Both the position numbers and the translations under genes were made by a program. From assembly GCF_018860975.1 (NCBI RefSeq), contig NZ_JAHKQI010000010.1:186001-250000 (forward strand): a DNA stretch of 64,000 nucleotides, read 5' to 3'. A model generated the notes under the pieces. That model saw nothing but the letters and a program-made list of their open reading frames with translations. It made no database searches and was not told the DNA's origin. Positions 45,341-54,265 of this stretch are shown one piece after another (within the stretch, counting starts at the first letter, position 1; every line of letters starts with the position of its first letter). Origin of the DNA: Lentibacter algarum (GTDB taxonomy: Bacteria; Pseudomonadota; Alphaproteobacteria; Rhodobacterales; Rhodobacteraceae).

Positions 45341-46594
45341 TTAGTCAGCGTCGCGGCCTTCGGTGTCCGACATGTCAAAGCCGAGGTGCTTAGCAACGGT
45401 AAAGATATCTTTGTCACCGCGTCCGCACATGTTCATCACCAAGATATGCTCCTTGGGCAGATCAGGCGCGATCTTCATCACATGCGCAAGCGCGTGGCTT
45501 GGCTCAAGCGCGGGGATGATCCCTTCTAAGGCACAAGACAACTGGAACGCCTCAAGCGCTTCCTTGTCGGTGATAGCAACATACTCGGCGCGCTTGGTTT
45601 CGTGCAGCCACGAGTGTTCGGGGCCAATGCCGGGGTAATCAAGCCCCGCCGAAATCGAGTAGCCCTCAAGGATCTGCCCGTCGCCGTCTTGCATAAGGTA
45701 AGTGCGGTTGCCGTGCAGAACACCTGGCCGCCCGCCAGTGAGGCTTGCGCAATGCTGCATCTCGTCGTTGACACCCTTGCCGCCGGCCTCAACGCCGATG
45801 ATGTTGACAGATTTGTCGTCAAGAAACGGGTAAAACAGCCCCATCGCGTTTGAGCCACCGCCGATTGCTGCGATCACTGTGTCAGGCAAACGCCCCTCAC
45901 CTTCTTGCTCGGCAAGCTGCCAGCGCACTTCCTTGCCAATGATGCTCTGAAAGTCGCGCACCATCGCTGGGTAAGGATGCGGGCCAGCGACCGTGCCGAT
46001 GCAATAGAACGTGTCATCAACGTTTGTCACCCAGTCGCGCATCGCGTCGTTCATTGCGTCCTTAAGCGTGCCGCGGCCCGAGGTCACAGGAATGACTTCA
46101 GCGCCAAGCAAGCGCATCCGGAACACGTTCGGAGACTGGCGCTCAACGTCGTGCTTGCCCATGTAAACAACGCACTTGAGGCCGAACTTCGCACAAACAG
46201 TCGCCGTGGCAACGCCGTGTTGCCCCGCGCCGGTTTCGGCAATAATGCGTGTCTTGCCCATGCGCCGCGCGAGAATGATCTGGCCCAGAACGTTGTTGAT
46301 CTTATGCGCGCCGGTGTGGTTCAGCTCGTCACGTTTGAGGTAAATCTTTGCACCACCAAGGTGCTTGGTCAGCCGCTCGGCAAAATACAGCGGCGAAGGG
46401 CGACCAACGTAGTGCTTCCACAGATCGTCCATCTCGGCCCAAAAGCTGTCGTCGGTCTTGGCCTTTTCATACTCTGCTTGCAAATCAAGGATCAGCGGCA
46501 TCAGCGTCTCGGAAACGAAGCGCCCGCCAAAATCACCAAAGCGACCGTTCTCGTCGGGGCCGTTCATGAAGCTGTTAAAAAGTTCGTCATTCAT
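45341..46594 (-). CDS. trpB: Tryptophan synthase beta chain
   Basis: PLP enzyme (417 aa) making tryptophan from indole and serine. The PLP lysine is in [17 protein letters not shown] (~residues 91-107), substrate residues in [19 protein letters not shown], and the phosphate-binding loop in [13 protein letters not shown]. The N-terminus [21 protein letters not shown] is usual for alphaproteobacterial TrpB. Its gene follows trpF by 64 bases, so the two are an operon; trpA is about 9 kb away and unlinked in expression. Confidence 0.97.
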   Translation of the reverse strand: MNDELFNSFMNGPDENGRFGDFGGRFVSETLMPLILDLQAEYEKAKTDDSFWAEMDDLWKHYVGRPSPLYFAERLTKHLGGAKIYLKRDELNHTGAHKINNVLGQIILARRMGKTRIIAETGAGQHGVATATVCAKFGLKCVVYMGKHDVERQSPNVFRMRLLGAEVIPVTSGRGTLKDAMNDAMRDWVTNVDDTFYCIGTVAGPHPYPAMVRDFQSIIGKEVRWQLAEQEGEGRLPDTVIAAIGGGSNAMGLFYPFLDDKSVNIIGVEAGGKGVNDEMQHCASLTGGRPGVLHGNRTYLMQDGDGQILEGYSISAGLDYPGIGPEHSWLHETKRAEYVAITDKEALEAFQLSCALEGIIPALEPSHALAHVMKIAPDLPKEHILVMNMCGRGDKDIFTVAKHLGFDMSDTEGRDAD

Positions 46595-46657
46595 CGGCTT
46601 GGCCCTCTTTGGTGTTTAGCCTGTGTTAATTGTCGCGCGGCTCAAGAGCAAGGCACT

Positions 46658-47299
46658 TCAACCTTTCACAGCGTCACAAAACGCCTTGATCAGCGCGGCA
46701 TCCTTAACACCCACACTTCCTTCAACACCAGAAGACACATCAACCTGCCGCGCGCCCGTCATTTTGACCGCTTCGGCAACATTGTCAGGCGTCAGCCCTC
46801 CGGCCAGCATCCACGGCTTGCGCCAATACTTACGCCCCGCCAGCAAGCGCCAGTCAAAGGCCAGCCCGTTGCCCCCCGGCAATGCCGCACCCTTGGGTGG
46901 CTTCGCATCGATCAACAGTTGGTCAGCGACATCTTCGTAGGCGTCGATCGCGGCCAAGTCAGAGGCCTCGGCAACGCCCACCGCCTTCATCACTGGCAAG
47001 CCATAACGCGCTTTCACCTCTAGCACCCGCGCCGGGCTTTCCTTCCCATGAAGCTGCAACATATCAAGCGGCACCTGCTCCACGATCGCATCAAGTTCGG
47101 CGTCAGATGCGTTCACCGTCAGCGCAACCTTGGCTAAGCCAACAGGTGCGCTGATGGCCAAAGCCTGCGCCGCTTCAAGGCTTACATTGCGCGGTGACTT
47201 TGCAAAGAACACAAAGCCCACATACTGCGCGCCAGCTGCCGCCGCAGCGGCAACATGATTAGCCTCTTTCAGCCCGCATATTTTGACACGTGTGCTCAT
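46658..47299 (-). CDS. trpF: Phosphoribosylanthranilate isomerase
   Basis: Third-last enzyme of tryptophan synthesis, isomerising PRA to CdRP (213 aa). It begins [23 protein letters not shown], with the catalytic Cys in KICGL; QLHGKE and [13 protein letters not shown] are the phosphate-binding TIM-barrel signatures; [15 protein letters not shown] contains the catalytic Asp region. It is the first gene of trpF-trpB. A hairpin in the gap to lapA (47316-47344) may end transcription from lapA. Confidence 0.96.
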   Translation of the reverse strand: MSTRVKICGLKEANHVAAAAAAGAQYVGFVFFAKSPRNVSLEAAQALAISAPVGLAKVALTVNASDAELDAIVEQVPLDMLQLHGKESPARVLEVKARYGLPVMKAVGVAEASDLAAIDAYEDVADQLLIDAKPPKGAALPGGNGLAFDWRLLAGRKYWRKPWMLAGGLTPDNVAEAVKMTGARQVDVSSGVEGSVGVKDAALIKAFCDAVKG

Positions 47300-47315
47300 A
47301 GCTCTGCCTTCAATA

Positions 47316-47344
47316 ACAAAAAGCGCGAGAAGTCCCCGCGCTTT
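47316..47344 (-). terminator. Intrinsic terminator between lapA and trpF
   Basis: On the minus strand AAAGCGCG and CGCGCTTT form an eight-base stem around a nine-base loop, followed by TTTTTGTTATT. It lies after the lapA stop and before the trpF start, so it would separate the ihfB-lapA transcript from trpFB. Confidence 0.82.
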
Positions 47345-47374
47345 GCTCTACCGTTCTTTGCCAGATAAGAAAAG

Positions 47375-47728
47375 TCAGCTCGCCTCATCCAATAGCGCCA
47401 GAACTTCGTCAGCTTCGTCTTTCACTTGCGCGCCTTTCACACGGCGCAATTCCTCTTCAAGCTTCTTCACTTCGCCTGATTTGCGCGATGCCTCGGCACG
47501 GTGCTTATGCTCACGCAGCCACTCCCAGAAAAAACCGAGCAACAAACCTATGAGTATTCCGCCGAAGACCACAACAAACAGTGGCAACGGAATCGACCAA
47601 CTCAGGCCAGTCGGTTTTGCGAGCACGTCAGGCAGCAACGTCAGTGTCACCTCCTGCGCATTCGCAAGAGCAATCACAATTAGAGCGACCGCCAAAGCAG
47701 CCAGAAAAAAATACCGAATATACCGCAT
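47375..47728 (-). CDS. lapA: LapA/DUF1049 membrane protein
   Basis: A 117-residue inner-membrane protein with two helices (YFFLAALAVALIVIALANAQ, ~6-25, and PLPLFVVVFGGILIGLLLGFFW, ~47-68) joined by a short periplasmic turn, then a C-terminal coiled-coil tail (KSGEVKKLEEELRRVKGAQV). This is the LapA (DUF1049) architecture; in E. coli LapA/LapB regulate lipopolysaccharide synthesis. It lies four bases downstream of ihfB, its normal partner. A LapA-type role in envelope homeostasis is inferred. Confidence 0.85.
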   Translation of the reverse strand: MRYIRYFFLAALAVALIVIALANAQEVTLTLLPDVLAKPTGLSWSIPLPLFVVVFGGILIGLLLGFFWEWLREHKHRAEASRKSGEVKKLEEELRRVKGAQVKDEADEVLALLDEAS

Positions 47729-47731
47729 GTC

Positions 47732-48013
47732 TTACTTTCCGTTTAGTCTGTCTCGCAAAAGCTTGCCGGTCTTGAAAAACGGCACGTGCTTTTCCTCAAC
47801 TTGCACCGATTCTCCCGTGCGCGGGTTGCGACCAGTGCGCGCATCCCGCTTTTTGACAGAAAACGCACCAAAGCCGCGAAGTTCGACACGATCACCGGAC
47901 GACATCGCCTCGATGATCTCTTCAAAGATGGTATTCACAATGCGCTCAACGTCACGTTGATATAGATGCGGATTTTCGTCCGCGATTTTCTGAACAAGTT
48001 CCGAACGGATCAT
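47732..48013 (-). CDS. ihfB: Integration host factor beta subunit
   Basis: DNA-bending nucleoid protein (93 aa) of the HU/IHF family. [30 protein letters not shown] begins it, and [28 protein letters not shown] is the beta-arm, with the proline-containing tip (RNPRTG) that intercalates into DNA. In enterobacteria ihfB follows rpsA directly; here a tail-collar-like gene lies between. Start 48013 is supported by the family N-terminus. Confidence 0.96.
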   Translation of the reverse strand: MIRSELVQKIADENPHLYQRDVERIVNTIFEEIIEAMSSGDRVELRGFGAFSVKKRDARTGRNPRTGESVQVEEKHVPFFKTGKLLRDRLNGK

Positions 48014-48394
48014 AGTCCTTCTGTCTCCCCAGGCAGATTATTTTTATTGTTGGTATCCTCAACTATAGAAAGGAAAACGCAACCGAGAAACCTCTAACTG
48101 ACTGAGAAACCATCAAAAAGCAGCCATTTTCAGCTTTGATAGCAGATTTTCGAGCACCCCGAGCAATTGCAGCGCAGCTTTCCGCGCTGCGGCACAAGCT
48201 GGTATAGCGCAACGATTCGGGCGCAACTTCAGGGCTTCCCAAGCGGTGCCCAATAGCGCCAAACCCCACTTCGCATCAAATTCTAAGCAGGCCAGCGTTT
48301 CGTTTGAACGACAAATTCCTTGCGTAGAACCTCCGAAATTATACCCTGCCAAAACTTGAACTCACAACTAACATTCAAACTAAGGAATATTCCC
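48014..48394. other. Intergenic region upstream of ihfB
   Basis: About 380 bases without a convincing gene, shared by the divergent ihfB and tail-collar-like genes. It is AT-rich near 48030-48080 (TTATTTTTATTG), a likely promoter zone for ihfB. Small frames in it show no ribosome sites or recognisable protein sequence. Confidence 0.55.
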
Positions 48395-48721
48395 TTGAAA
48401 GCTATTCGAACAAAAACCAACGCCATGCTCACTGCCTGTTTGGCGCTAGGAACACTTGCCTGCCCGGCACAGGCAGGCTCTGCGCCGTTTATCGGAGAGT
48501 TGATGTTGTTTGGCGGGTCGTTCTGCCCTCGAAATTGGGCCGAAGCCGACGGGCGAGAAATCCCCATCGCTCAAAACCCCGCTTTGTTCAGCCTGTTCGG
48601 GACAAATTATGGTGGTGACGGGCGCAATAATTTTGGATTGCCAAAGATCGCGCCTCCCGCCGGTGCAAGTTCTGCCCGTTGGTGCGTGTCTTTAGAAGGC
48701 ACCTTCCCGCCCCGCAACTAA
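48395..48721 (+). CDS. Exported tail-collar domain protein
   Basis: A 108-residue protein with signal peptide (MLTACLALGTLACPAQA after a basic start) followed by one phage tail-collar-type domain: FIGELMLFGGSFCPRNWAEADGREIP, then NPALFSLFGTNYGGDGRNNFGLPKI. Tail-collar domains occur in phage fibres and in bacterial 'microcystin-dependent' secreted proteins. No phage genes surround it, so the latter is likelier. TTG 48395 is chosen: AAGGAA stands seven bases before it and the product includes the basic residues of a leader; an ATG at 48425 also fits. It sits between rpsA and ihfB. Confidence 0.72.
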   Translation: MKAIRTKTNAMLTACLALGTLACPAQAGSAPFIGELMLFGGSFCPRNWAEADGREIPIAQNPALFSLFGTNYGGDGRNNFGLPKIAPPAGASSARWCVSLEGTFPPRN

Positions 48722-48743
48722 CGCAGTCACCTTTCGCGGCAAG

Positions 48744-48776
48744 AGAAAAGGCCCCACACCCTGCGGTGTGAGGCCC
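48744..48776 (-). terminator. Intrinsic terminator of rpsA
   Basis: On the minus strand GGCCTCACACC and GGTGTGGGGCC form an eleven-base stem with a GCAG loop, followed by TTTT. It begins ~24 bases after the rpsA stop. The reverse sense also has a stem and could act for the tail-collar gene. Confidence 0.9.
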
Positions 48777-48799
48777 TATCAACAATTTTAGAGAGGTGC

Positions 48800-50482
48800 T
48801 TACTCGTCGCCGCCCTTGAGCGCTCCGCCCAAGATATCGCCGAGTGTCGCGCCTGAATCTGATGAGCCGAACTGCTCGACAGCTTCTTTTTCTTCCGCGA
48901 TTTCGCGTGCTTTGATCGACAGGCCAAGGCGACGTGTCTTGCTGTCAACATTGGTGACGCGAACATCAACTTTGTTGCCAACCGAGAAGCGCTCAGGGCG
49001 CTGCTCTGCACGGTCACGCGAGAGGTCCGAACGACGGATGAATGACTTCATGCCTTCGTATTCAACCTCAATGCCGCCGTCTTCAATAGACGTCACTTCA
49101 ACAGTGATGATCGAGCCACGCTTCGTGCCACCAACGGCATCTGCGAACTTGTCACCGCCAAGCGCTTTGATCGAGAGCGAGATGCGCTCTTTCTCAACGT
49201 CGACTTCCGAAACAACGGCCTGAACCATATCGCCTTTGCGGTAGTTCTGGATCGCTTCTTCGCCGCGCTCGTCCCAGCTGATGTCCGAGAGGTGCACCAT
49301 GCCGTCGATGTCGCCTTCGAGGCCGACAAACAGGCCGAATTCGGTGATGTTCTTAACTTCACCTTCAACTTCGGTGTTCTCAGGGAACTGCTCTGCAAAG
49401 ACTTCCCATGGGTTGCGCTGTGTCTGCTTGAGGCCAAGAGAAACGCGGCGCTTGGCACCGTCGATTTCGAGAACCATAACTTCGACTTCTTGCGAAGTAG
49501 ACACGATCTTGCCCGGGTGAACGTTCTTCTTTGTCCAAGACATTTCCGAAACGTGTACGAGGCCTTCAACACCGGCTTCCAGCTCAACGAATGCGCCGTA
49601 GTCAGTGATGTTGGTCACGCGGCCAGTGTGAACTGACTCAAGTGGGTATTTCGCAGCAACCAGATCCCAAGGATCGTCTTGCAACTGCTTCATACCAAGC
49701 GAGATACGGTGTGTCTCTTTGTTGATCTTGATCACCTGAACCTTCACAGTCTCGCCAATCGCGAGGATCTCTGATGGGTGGTTCACACGGCGCCATGCCA
49801 TGTCTGTGACGTGCAGGAGGCCATCAACGCCGCCGAGGTCAACGAACGCGCCGTATTCAGTGATGTTCTTAACAACACCGTCAACCGCGTCACCTTCAGC
49901 GAGGTTGCCGATAACTTCGGCGCGCTGTTCGGCACGTGACTCTTCAAGAATGGCACGACGAGAAACAACGATGTTGCCGCGACGACGATCCATTTTGAGG
50001 ATTTGGAATGGCTGCTTGAGGCCCATGAGCGGGCCCGCGTCGCGCACAGGGCGCACGTCAACTTGTGACCCTGGCAAGAACGCAACCGCGCCGCCGAGAT
50101 CAACAGTAAAGCCGCCTTTAACGCGACCAAAGATAGCGCCATCAACGCGCTCTTCGTCAGCATAGGCTTTTTCGAGACGATCCCAGGCTTCTTCACGGCG
50201 CGCCATCTCACGTGAGATAACCGCTTCGCCGCGGGCGTTTTCAGCCGAACGCAGGAACACTTCAACTTCATCACCAACCGAGAGCTCTGGCTCTTCGCCC
50301 GGATCTGCGAATTCTTTGATATCTACGCGGCCTTCCATTTTGTAGCCTACGTCGATGATAGCTTGGCCCGCTTCAATCGCGATAACCTTGCCTTTGACAA
50401 CTGATCCCTCTTCGGGCGTGTCCATTTCGAAGCTTTCATTAAGGAGGGCTTCGAATTCCTCCATTGATACGTTGCTAGCCAT
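48800..50482 (-). CDS. rpsA: 30S ribosomal protein S1
   Basis: mRNA-binding ribosomal protein (560 aa, normal) with six S1 OB-fold repeats; clear examples are EGDAVDGVVKNITEYGAFVDLGGVDGLLHV (repeat 3) and SVHTGRVTNITDYGAFVELEAGVEGLVHV, each repeat following the G-x-V-x-x-I-x-x-F/Y-G-A-F-V pattern. Translation from ATG 50482 gives MASNVSMEEFEALLNESFEMD, the family start, after AAGGAA. A hairpin terminator is downstream. Usually next to cmk, here 3.2 kb from it. Confidence 0.97.
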   Translation of the reverse strand: MASNVSMEEFEALLNESFEMDTPEEGSVVKGKVIAIEAGQAIIDVGYKMEGRVDIKEFADPGEEPELSVGDEVEVFLRSAENARGEAVISREMARREEAWDRLEKAYADEERVDGAIFGRVKGGFTVDLGGAVAFLPGSQVDVRPVRDAGPLMGLKQPFQILKMDRRRGNIVVSRRAILEESRAEQRAEVIGNLAEGDAVDGVVKNITEYGAFVDLGGVDGLLHVTDMAWRRVNHPSEILAIGETVKVQVIKINKETHRISLGMKQLQDDPWDLVAAKYPLESVHTGRVTNITDYGAFVELEAGVEGLVHVSEMSWTKKNVHPGKIVSTSQEVEVMVLEIDGAKRRVSLGLKQTQRNPWEVFAEQFPENTEVEGEVKNITEFGLFVGLEGDIDGMVHLSDISWDERGEEAIQNYRKGDMVQAVVSEVDVEKERISLSIKALGGDKFADAVGGTKRGSIITVEVTSIEDGGIEVEYEGMKSFIRRSDLSRDRAEQRPERFSVGNKVDVRVTNVDSKTRRLGLSIKAREIAEEKEAVEQFGSSDSGATLGDILGGALKGGDE

Positions 50483-50769
50483 GTGGCGTTTCATTCCTTT
50501 TAAGGTGTTTTCGGGCCGTGCGGTTGTCTCCGCCGGTCTTGGGGTTTCATTGGTCAAGCAAGGGTTCTGGCCTTAAAACAAAGAGGGCCGGACTGTTCCG
50601 ACCCTGCTCATTTTTGCCCAGCAGTTTCCCTGCCCTATTCGACAAGCGCGCGTATATGCGGGTTTCTTCCGTTTTGCAAGGGTGCTGCGCGCAAATACGC
50701 TTCCCCGTTGAACCCGCATTTTGCCGGTGATACCCTCGCCCTAATCGCGCAATCTCGGAAAGCCCTCCA

Positions 50770-52506
50770 TTGTATACTCTTGGCCTCGCAACAATGGACA
50801 ATTCCGCCGCTGCCCTCATGTGCGATGGCGTTCTCGTAGCTGCGGTTGAAAACGAGCGCCTCACGCGCGTCAAAAACGACGGAGCATTCCCCTTTGACGC
50901 CATCGACGAAGTGCTGCGCATCGGCGGGGTAACCTTTGCAGACTTGGGCCAGATAGCCGTCTACTGGCAACCGTGGCGTCTGCGTGGGCGCACTCTGGCG
51001 ACGATAGGCAAAATGCTGCGCTCTCCAGCCACGGCCTTAAGCACTTTCTCGCGCGCGGCGCAGCTTTTCCGCCGCTCCGCCGCAAGCGAAGAGCCCTCAG
51101 GTTCGTGGTCTGATCTCTTCCGACTGCGCCGCAAACTCGCCGGCCGATACGGCGCATGTGACGCCGGGATCAGCTACTTTGATCACCACCTTACCCACCA
51201 GCTCTATGCCGAAGCCATGCGCGACTGGAACAGCTGCATTTCGCTGTCCTATGACGGCGGCGGGGAAGACGCCTCCTCCGTGCTTTCAGTTGTGCAAGAT
51301 GGTGCGCGCAAAGAGCTGTCCCGTCACCACTGGCCAAACTCTTTGGGCCACTTCTACTCAGTGTTCACAGGCTTTCTCGGCTTCAAAATGCTGGAAGGTG
51401 AATACAAAATGATGGGCCTCGCGCCCTACGGCGAGCCGGTCTGGAAAGACGCGATCCTTGAGCACATCCTCACGCTTGAGGCCCGCGGCCAATACCGGCT
51501 CAACACCCGTTTGGCCGACTATCACGCCGCCTTGAAGGGCCGCTTTCACCCGCGGCTTTCCGAGCTCTTCTGCCCCCCCCGCGCAGCAGATGAAAAGCCT
51601 AGCCAAGAGCACATCAACATGGCCGCGTCCGTGCAAGCCGCCTATGAGGAAGCACTCGCGCATCTCACCGCACCCGCGCGCGAAAAACACCCCGATATCA
51701 AACACCTGGCCCTCTCCGGCGGCTGCGCGCTCAATGTCACAGCCAATGGTAAACTCCTGCAATCGGGCTTGTTCAACGAGGTCGCGATCCCTCCCGCCCC
51801 CCATGACGCGGGCTGCGCCATCGGGGCTTGCATCGCCGCTTCAAAAGCACCTGCCGACCTCGCCTCAATCCGCACACCCTACCTTGGCGCAAGCTATGAC
51901 GATGCCGACATCATCGCCGCGCTTGAGGCGCAACTCAGCCGCCTGCCTGCACCACTTTCCAACGAAACGCTGACAGCCCAAACCGCGCAGCGTCTCGCAA
52001 ATGGCGAGATCATCGCATGGTTTCAAAGCCGTGCCGAGTTCGGCCCCCGTGCTCTCGGAGCACGGTCGTTTCTCGCCGATCCGCGCCGCGATGGCATCCG
52101 TGAAGAGATCAACCAGAAGATCAAAAAGCGCGAGCTTTTTCGCCCCTTCGCACCCTCTGTTACAGAAGAGGCCGCCAGCACATTTTTCGAGCTAGACCAA
52201 CCCAGCCCTTACATGAACATTGTCGCGCGCACACGGCCTGAGAAGCGCGAGGCAATCCCCGCCGTCACACACACCGACGGCACCGCGCGTGTGCACAGTG
52301 TCACCGCCGATGCCAACCCGCTTTACCACGCATTGCTCACGGCCTTTGGCAGCCTCACAGGGGTTCCCGTGTTGCTCAACACCAGCTTCAATATCCAGGA
52401 ACCGATCGTCTATTCACCCCGGCACGCTCTGGCCACATTCCGCGAGAGCGGCGTCGATGCTTTGGTTATCGGCCCATATATCGTCACCCGCGACTTACTC
52501 ACATGA
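50770..52506 (+). CDS. NodU/CmcH-family carbamoyltransferase
   Basis: ATP-dependent carbamoyl transfer enzyme (578 aa) for O-carbamoylation of a sugar or antibiotic-like acceptor, using carbamoyl phosphate. N-terminal Kae1-like domain: YTLGLATMDNSAAALMCDG, ISYFDHHLTHQLYAEAM (metal histidines), LSYDGGGEDASSV, and LALSGGCALNVTANGKLLQ. C-terminal YrdC-like domain: EIIAWFQSRAEFGPRALGARSFLADPR. TTG 50770 is the best start (GGAAAG upstream). It overlaps a polysaccharide-deacetylase gene by ATGA, so the pair probably decorates the same glycan. Confidence 0.88.
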   Translation: MYTLGLATMDNSAAALMCDGVLVAAVENERLTRVKNDGAFPFDAIDEVLRIGGVTFADLGQIAVYWQPWRLRGRTLATIGKMLRSPATALSTFSRAAQLFRRSAASEEPSGSWSDLFRLRRKLAGRYGACDAGISYFDHHLTHQLYAEAMRDWNSCISLSYDGGGEDASSVLSVVQDGARKELSRHHWPNSLGHFYSVFTGFLGFKMLEGEYKMMGLAPYGEPVWKDAILEHILTLEARGQYRLNTRLADYHAALKGRFHPRLSELFCPPRAADEKPSQEHINMAASVQAAYEEALAHLTAPAREKHPDIKHLALSGGCALNVTANGKLLQSGLFNEVAIPPAPHDAGCAIGACIAASKAPADLASIRTPYLGASYDDADIIAALEAQLSRLPAPLSNETLTAQTAQRLANGEIIAWFQSRAEFGPRALGARSFLADPRRDGIREEINQKIKKRELFRPFAPSVTEEAASTFFELDQPSPYMNIVARTRPEKREAIPAVTHTDGTARVHSVTADANPLYHALLTAFGSLTGVPVLLNTSFNIQEPIVYSPRHALATFRESGVDALVIGPYIVTRDLLT

Positions 52507-53342
52507 ATAAGTTATTCTTAAGTATTGATTTTGAAGATTTTTCGCATGACTTAGGCCGGGACTTGGGGCTGTGGATAACGCGGCCCCTGCGCATCAAAGC
52601 GCTTACCGATGCCTATGCCGCCATCGAAGCTTTTCTGCAAAGCCACAACGCTGCGCGCGTGACATTTTTCTGCACAGGTATTATCGCCGAGCAAGCTCCG
52701 GAACTGATCGCCCGTATCGCAAGTGATGGCCACGAAATTGCCTGCCACTATCACTTTCATGACTGCGTCGACAGCCATACGCCCGCGCAATTCGAGGCCA
52801 ATCTCGCAACCGCACTCAAGGCGCTTCGCGCAGCGTCAGGCCAACCCGTCACCGGCTTTCGCGCGCCCAAGTTTCGCATCCCGCAAGACCGGCCTGAGTA
52901 CTACAATGTGCTGGCAAGACATGTCGCCTATGACAGCTCGTTTCTGTGCCGAACCAAGGCCCAAGCAACCGCCTTTGCGGCCTCGCTAGATGCCCCGCTC
53001 AGCATCCTGCCGATCTATTCAAGCCGCCTCCGGCTTGGCGGCAGTTACACAAAGCTCTTTCCGCGTTTTGTCACGGCCAAGATGATCGCCAACGCCCGCA
53101 CGGGCGGCCTTACGCCGCATATCTACTTGCACCCCTACGAGTTCGTCGCCGAAGGCAGCTTCGTGCTCTCACAGCAGGAACTCGCCCCGCTCGGCTTCGC
53201 AAAAGCCGCCTACTGGCACGCCCGACAAGCCCAGTGGCACCGCGTCGGGAACCGCGGGCTCGCGGCAAAACTCTCGCATTTCGGCAACAGCCACGGGTTC
53301 GGCGGCAGGCTTCAGGACGGCCTGCAAGCGCTTACAGCTTAG
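52503..53342 (+). CDS. Polysaccharide deacetylase (NodB-homology) protein
   Basis: A 279-residue NodB-fold enzyme expected to remove N- or O-acetyl groups from a glycan. The metal/catalytic Asp motif is LFLSIDFEDFSHD (residues ~4-16), and the second metal-ligand motif is GHEIACHYHFHDCVD (~77-91, His-His type). PVTGFRAPKFRIPQDR matches the third NodB motif, and the final segment contains HPYEF (FVLSQQELAPLG), similar to PEP-CTERM-locus deacetylases. No signal peptide. Coupled by ATGA to the carbamoyltransferase; the substrate is likely a nucleotide-linked or lipid-linked sugar. Confidence 0.84.
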   Translation: MNKLFLSIDFEDFSHDLGRDLGLWITRPLRIKALTDAYAAIEAFLQSHNAARVTFFCTGIIAEQAPELIARIASDGHEIACHYHFHDCVDSHTPAQFEANLATALKALRAASGQPVTGFRAPKFRIPQDRPEYYNVLARHVAYDSSFLCRTKAQATAFAASLDAPLSILPIYSSRLRLGGSYTKLFPRFVTAKMIANARTGGLTPHIYLHPYEFVAEGSFVLSQQELAPLGFAKAAYWHARQAQWHRVGNRGLAAKLSHFGNSHGFGGRLQDGLQALTA

Positions 53343-53445
53343 CCTCCAAAACCAAGGGCACTACCAAAAGCAGCGATACACTTGCCAACAACCTCAGATT
53401 GTTGAATGTTCACCCCATTAAAGTGACTTTTTAAGGAGATCAATA

Positions 53446-53649
53446 ATGCGCCAGATTGGTGGCCTCATGGCCTTTTTCGGCATCTTTGCTATCGTTCTCG
53501 ATTTTCTAGATCGCGTCCCGTCTATCCTGTTCTGGATATACAACTGGGGCAACGGGCCTGCATGGGGGATCAAGATCGGCCTCGTTGTCATCGGCGGCCT
53601 GCTCTACGCACTCGGCGGTGGCGCCGAAGAGGAAAGCGGCGAAGAGTAG
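53446..53649 (+). CDS. Small two-helix membrane protein
   Basis: A 67-residue protein: MAFFGIFAIVLDFLDRVPSILFWIY and WGIKIGLVVIGGLLYALGG are two hydrophobic helices with an acidic tail (EEESGEE). TAAGGAG lies before the ATG with good spacing, and the gene ends four bases before the cmk stop (convergent). No family known to me. It follows the deacetylase gene by ~100 bases and may belong with it. Confidence 0.65.
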   Translation: MRQIGGLMAFFGIFAIVLDFLDRVPSILFWIYNWGNGPAWGIKIGLVVIGGLLYALGGGAEEESGEE

Positions 53650-53653
53650 CCCT

Positions 53654-54265
53654 TTACGGCTTCACGATCCTGCTGATTTCGGCGATGGCCTGAGTGATAG
53701 CACCGTCGACAGTGAGCTCGGATGTATCCAGAATGATCGCGTCTGCGGCGGGCTTTAGCGGCGCTTCACTGCGGTTCATATCGCGCTCATCGCGTTCTTT
53801 CACATCCGCCAGAACTTGTTCCCGGCTCACATCGGCCGCCCGGGCTTCAAGTTCCAGAAACCGCCGCTCGGCCCGCACTTCAGCGCTGGCTGTCACAAAC
53901 AACTTGGCGGTCGCGTCGGGGCATATCACCGTGCCTATGTCGCGCCCGTCCAGCACCGCGCCGCCCGCGCGCCGCGCAAAAGCGCGCTGAAAGTCAACAA
54001 GTGCCTCGCGCACCTCGGCAATAACCGCAACACGGCTCGCCGCCTGAGCAACATCGGCAGTGCGCAGGCTTGCATTGTTCAGGTCTTCAGCCTGCAATGT
54101 TCGCGCCGCAGCTACCGGTTCGGCTCCGTTCAGAACCTTCGCCCCGACCGCGCGGTAGAGCAGCCCGGTGTCAAGATGCGCAAACCCGAAATGCGCCGCA
54201 ACCGCCTTTGAAATCGTGCCCTTGCCAGCCGCCGCAGGGCCGTCGATAGCGATCGTAAAGCCCAT
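53654..54265 (-). CDS. cmk: Cytidylate kinase
   Basis: Phosphorylates CMP and dCMP (203 aa, slightly short of the enterobacterial size). The P-loop is [19 protein letters not shown] (residues ~4-22); [25 protein letters not shown] contains the DGRDIGT motif for CMP; and [25 protein letters not shown] is the lid and C-terminal motif. It shares one base with the aroA stop (aroA-cmk, same direction), a standard pair. Confidence 0.95.
   Translation of the reverse strand: MGFTIAIDGPAAAGKGTISKAVAAHFGFAHLDTGLLYRAVGAKVLNGAEPVAAARTLQAEDLNNASLRTADVAQAASRVAVIAEVREALVDFQRAFARRAGGAVLDGRDIGTVICPDATAKLFVTASAEVRAERRFLELEARAADVSREQVLADVKERDERDMNRSEAPLKPAADAIILDTSELTVDGAITQAIAEISRIVKP

Noticed and set aside
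45905-47023. 372-codon plus-strand frame over trpB and trpF
   Set aside because: Antisense to two well-identified genes and shows no motifs.
48320-48800. Prophage suggested by the tail-collar gene
   Set aside because: No integrase, structural or lysis genes, and flanks are housekeeping.
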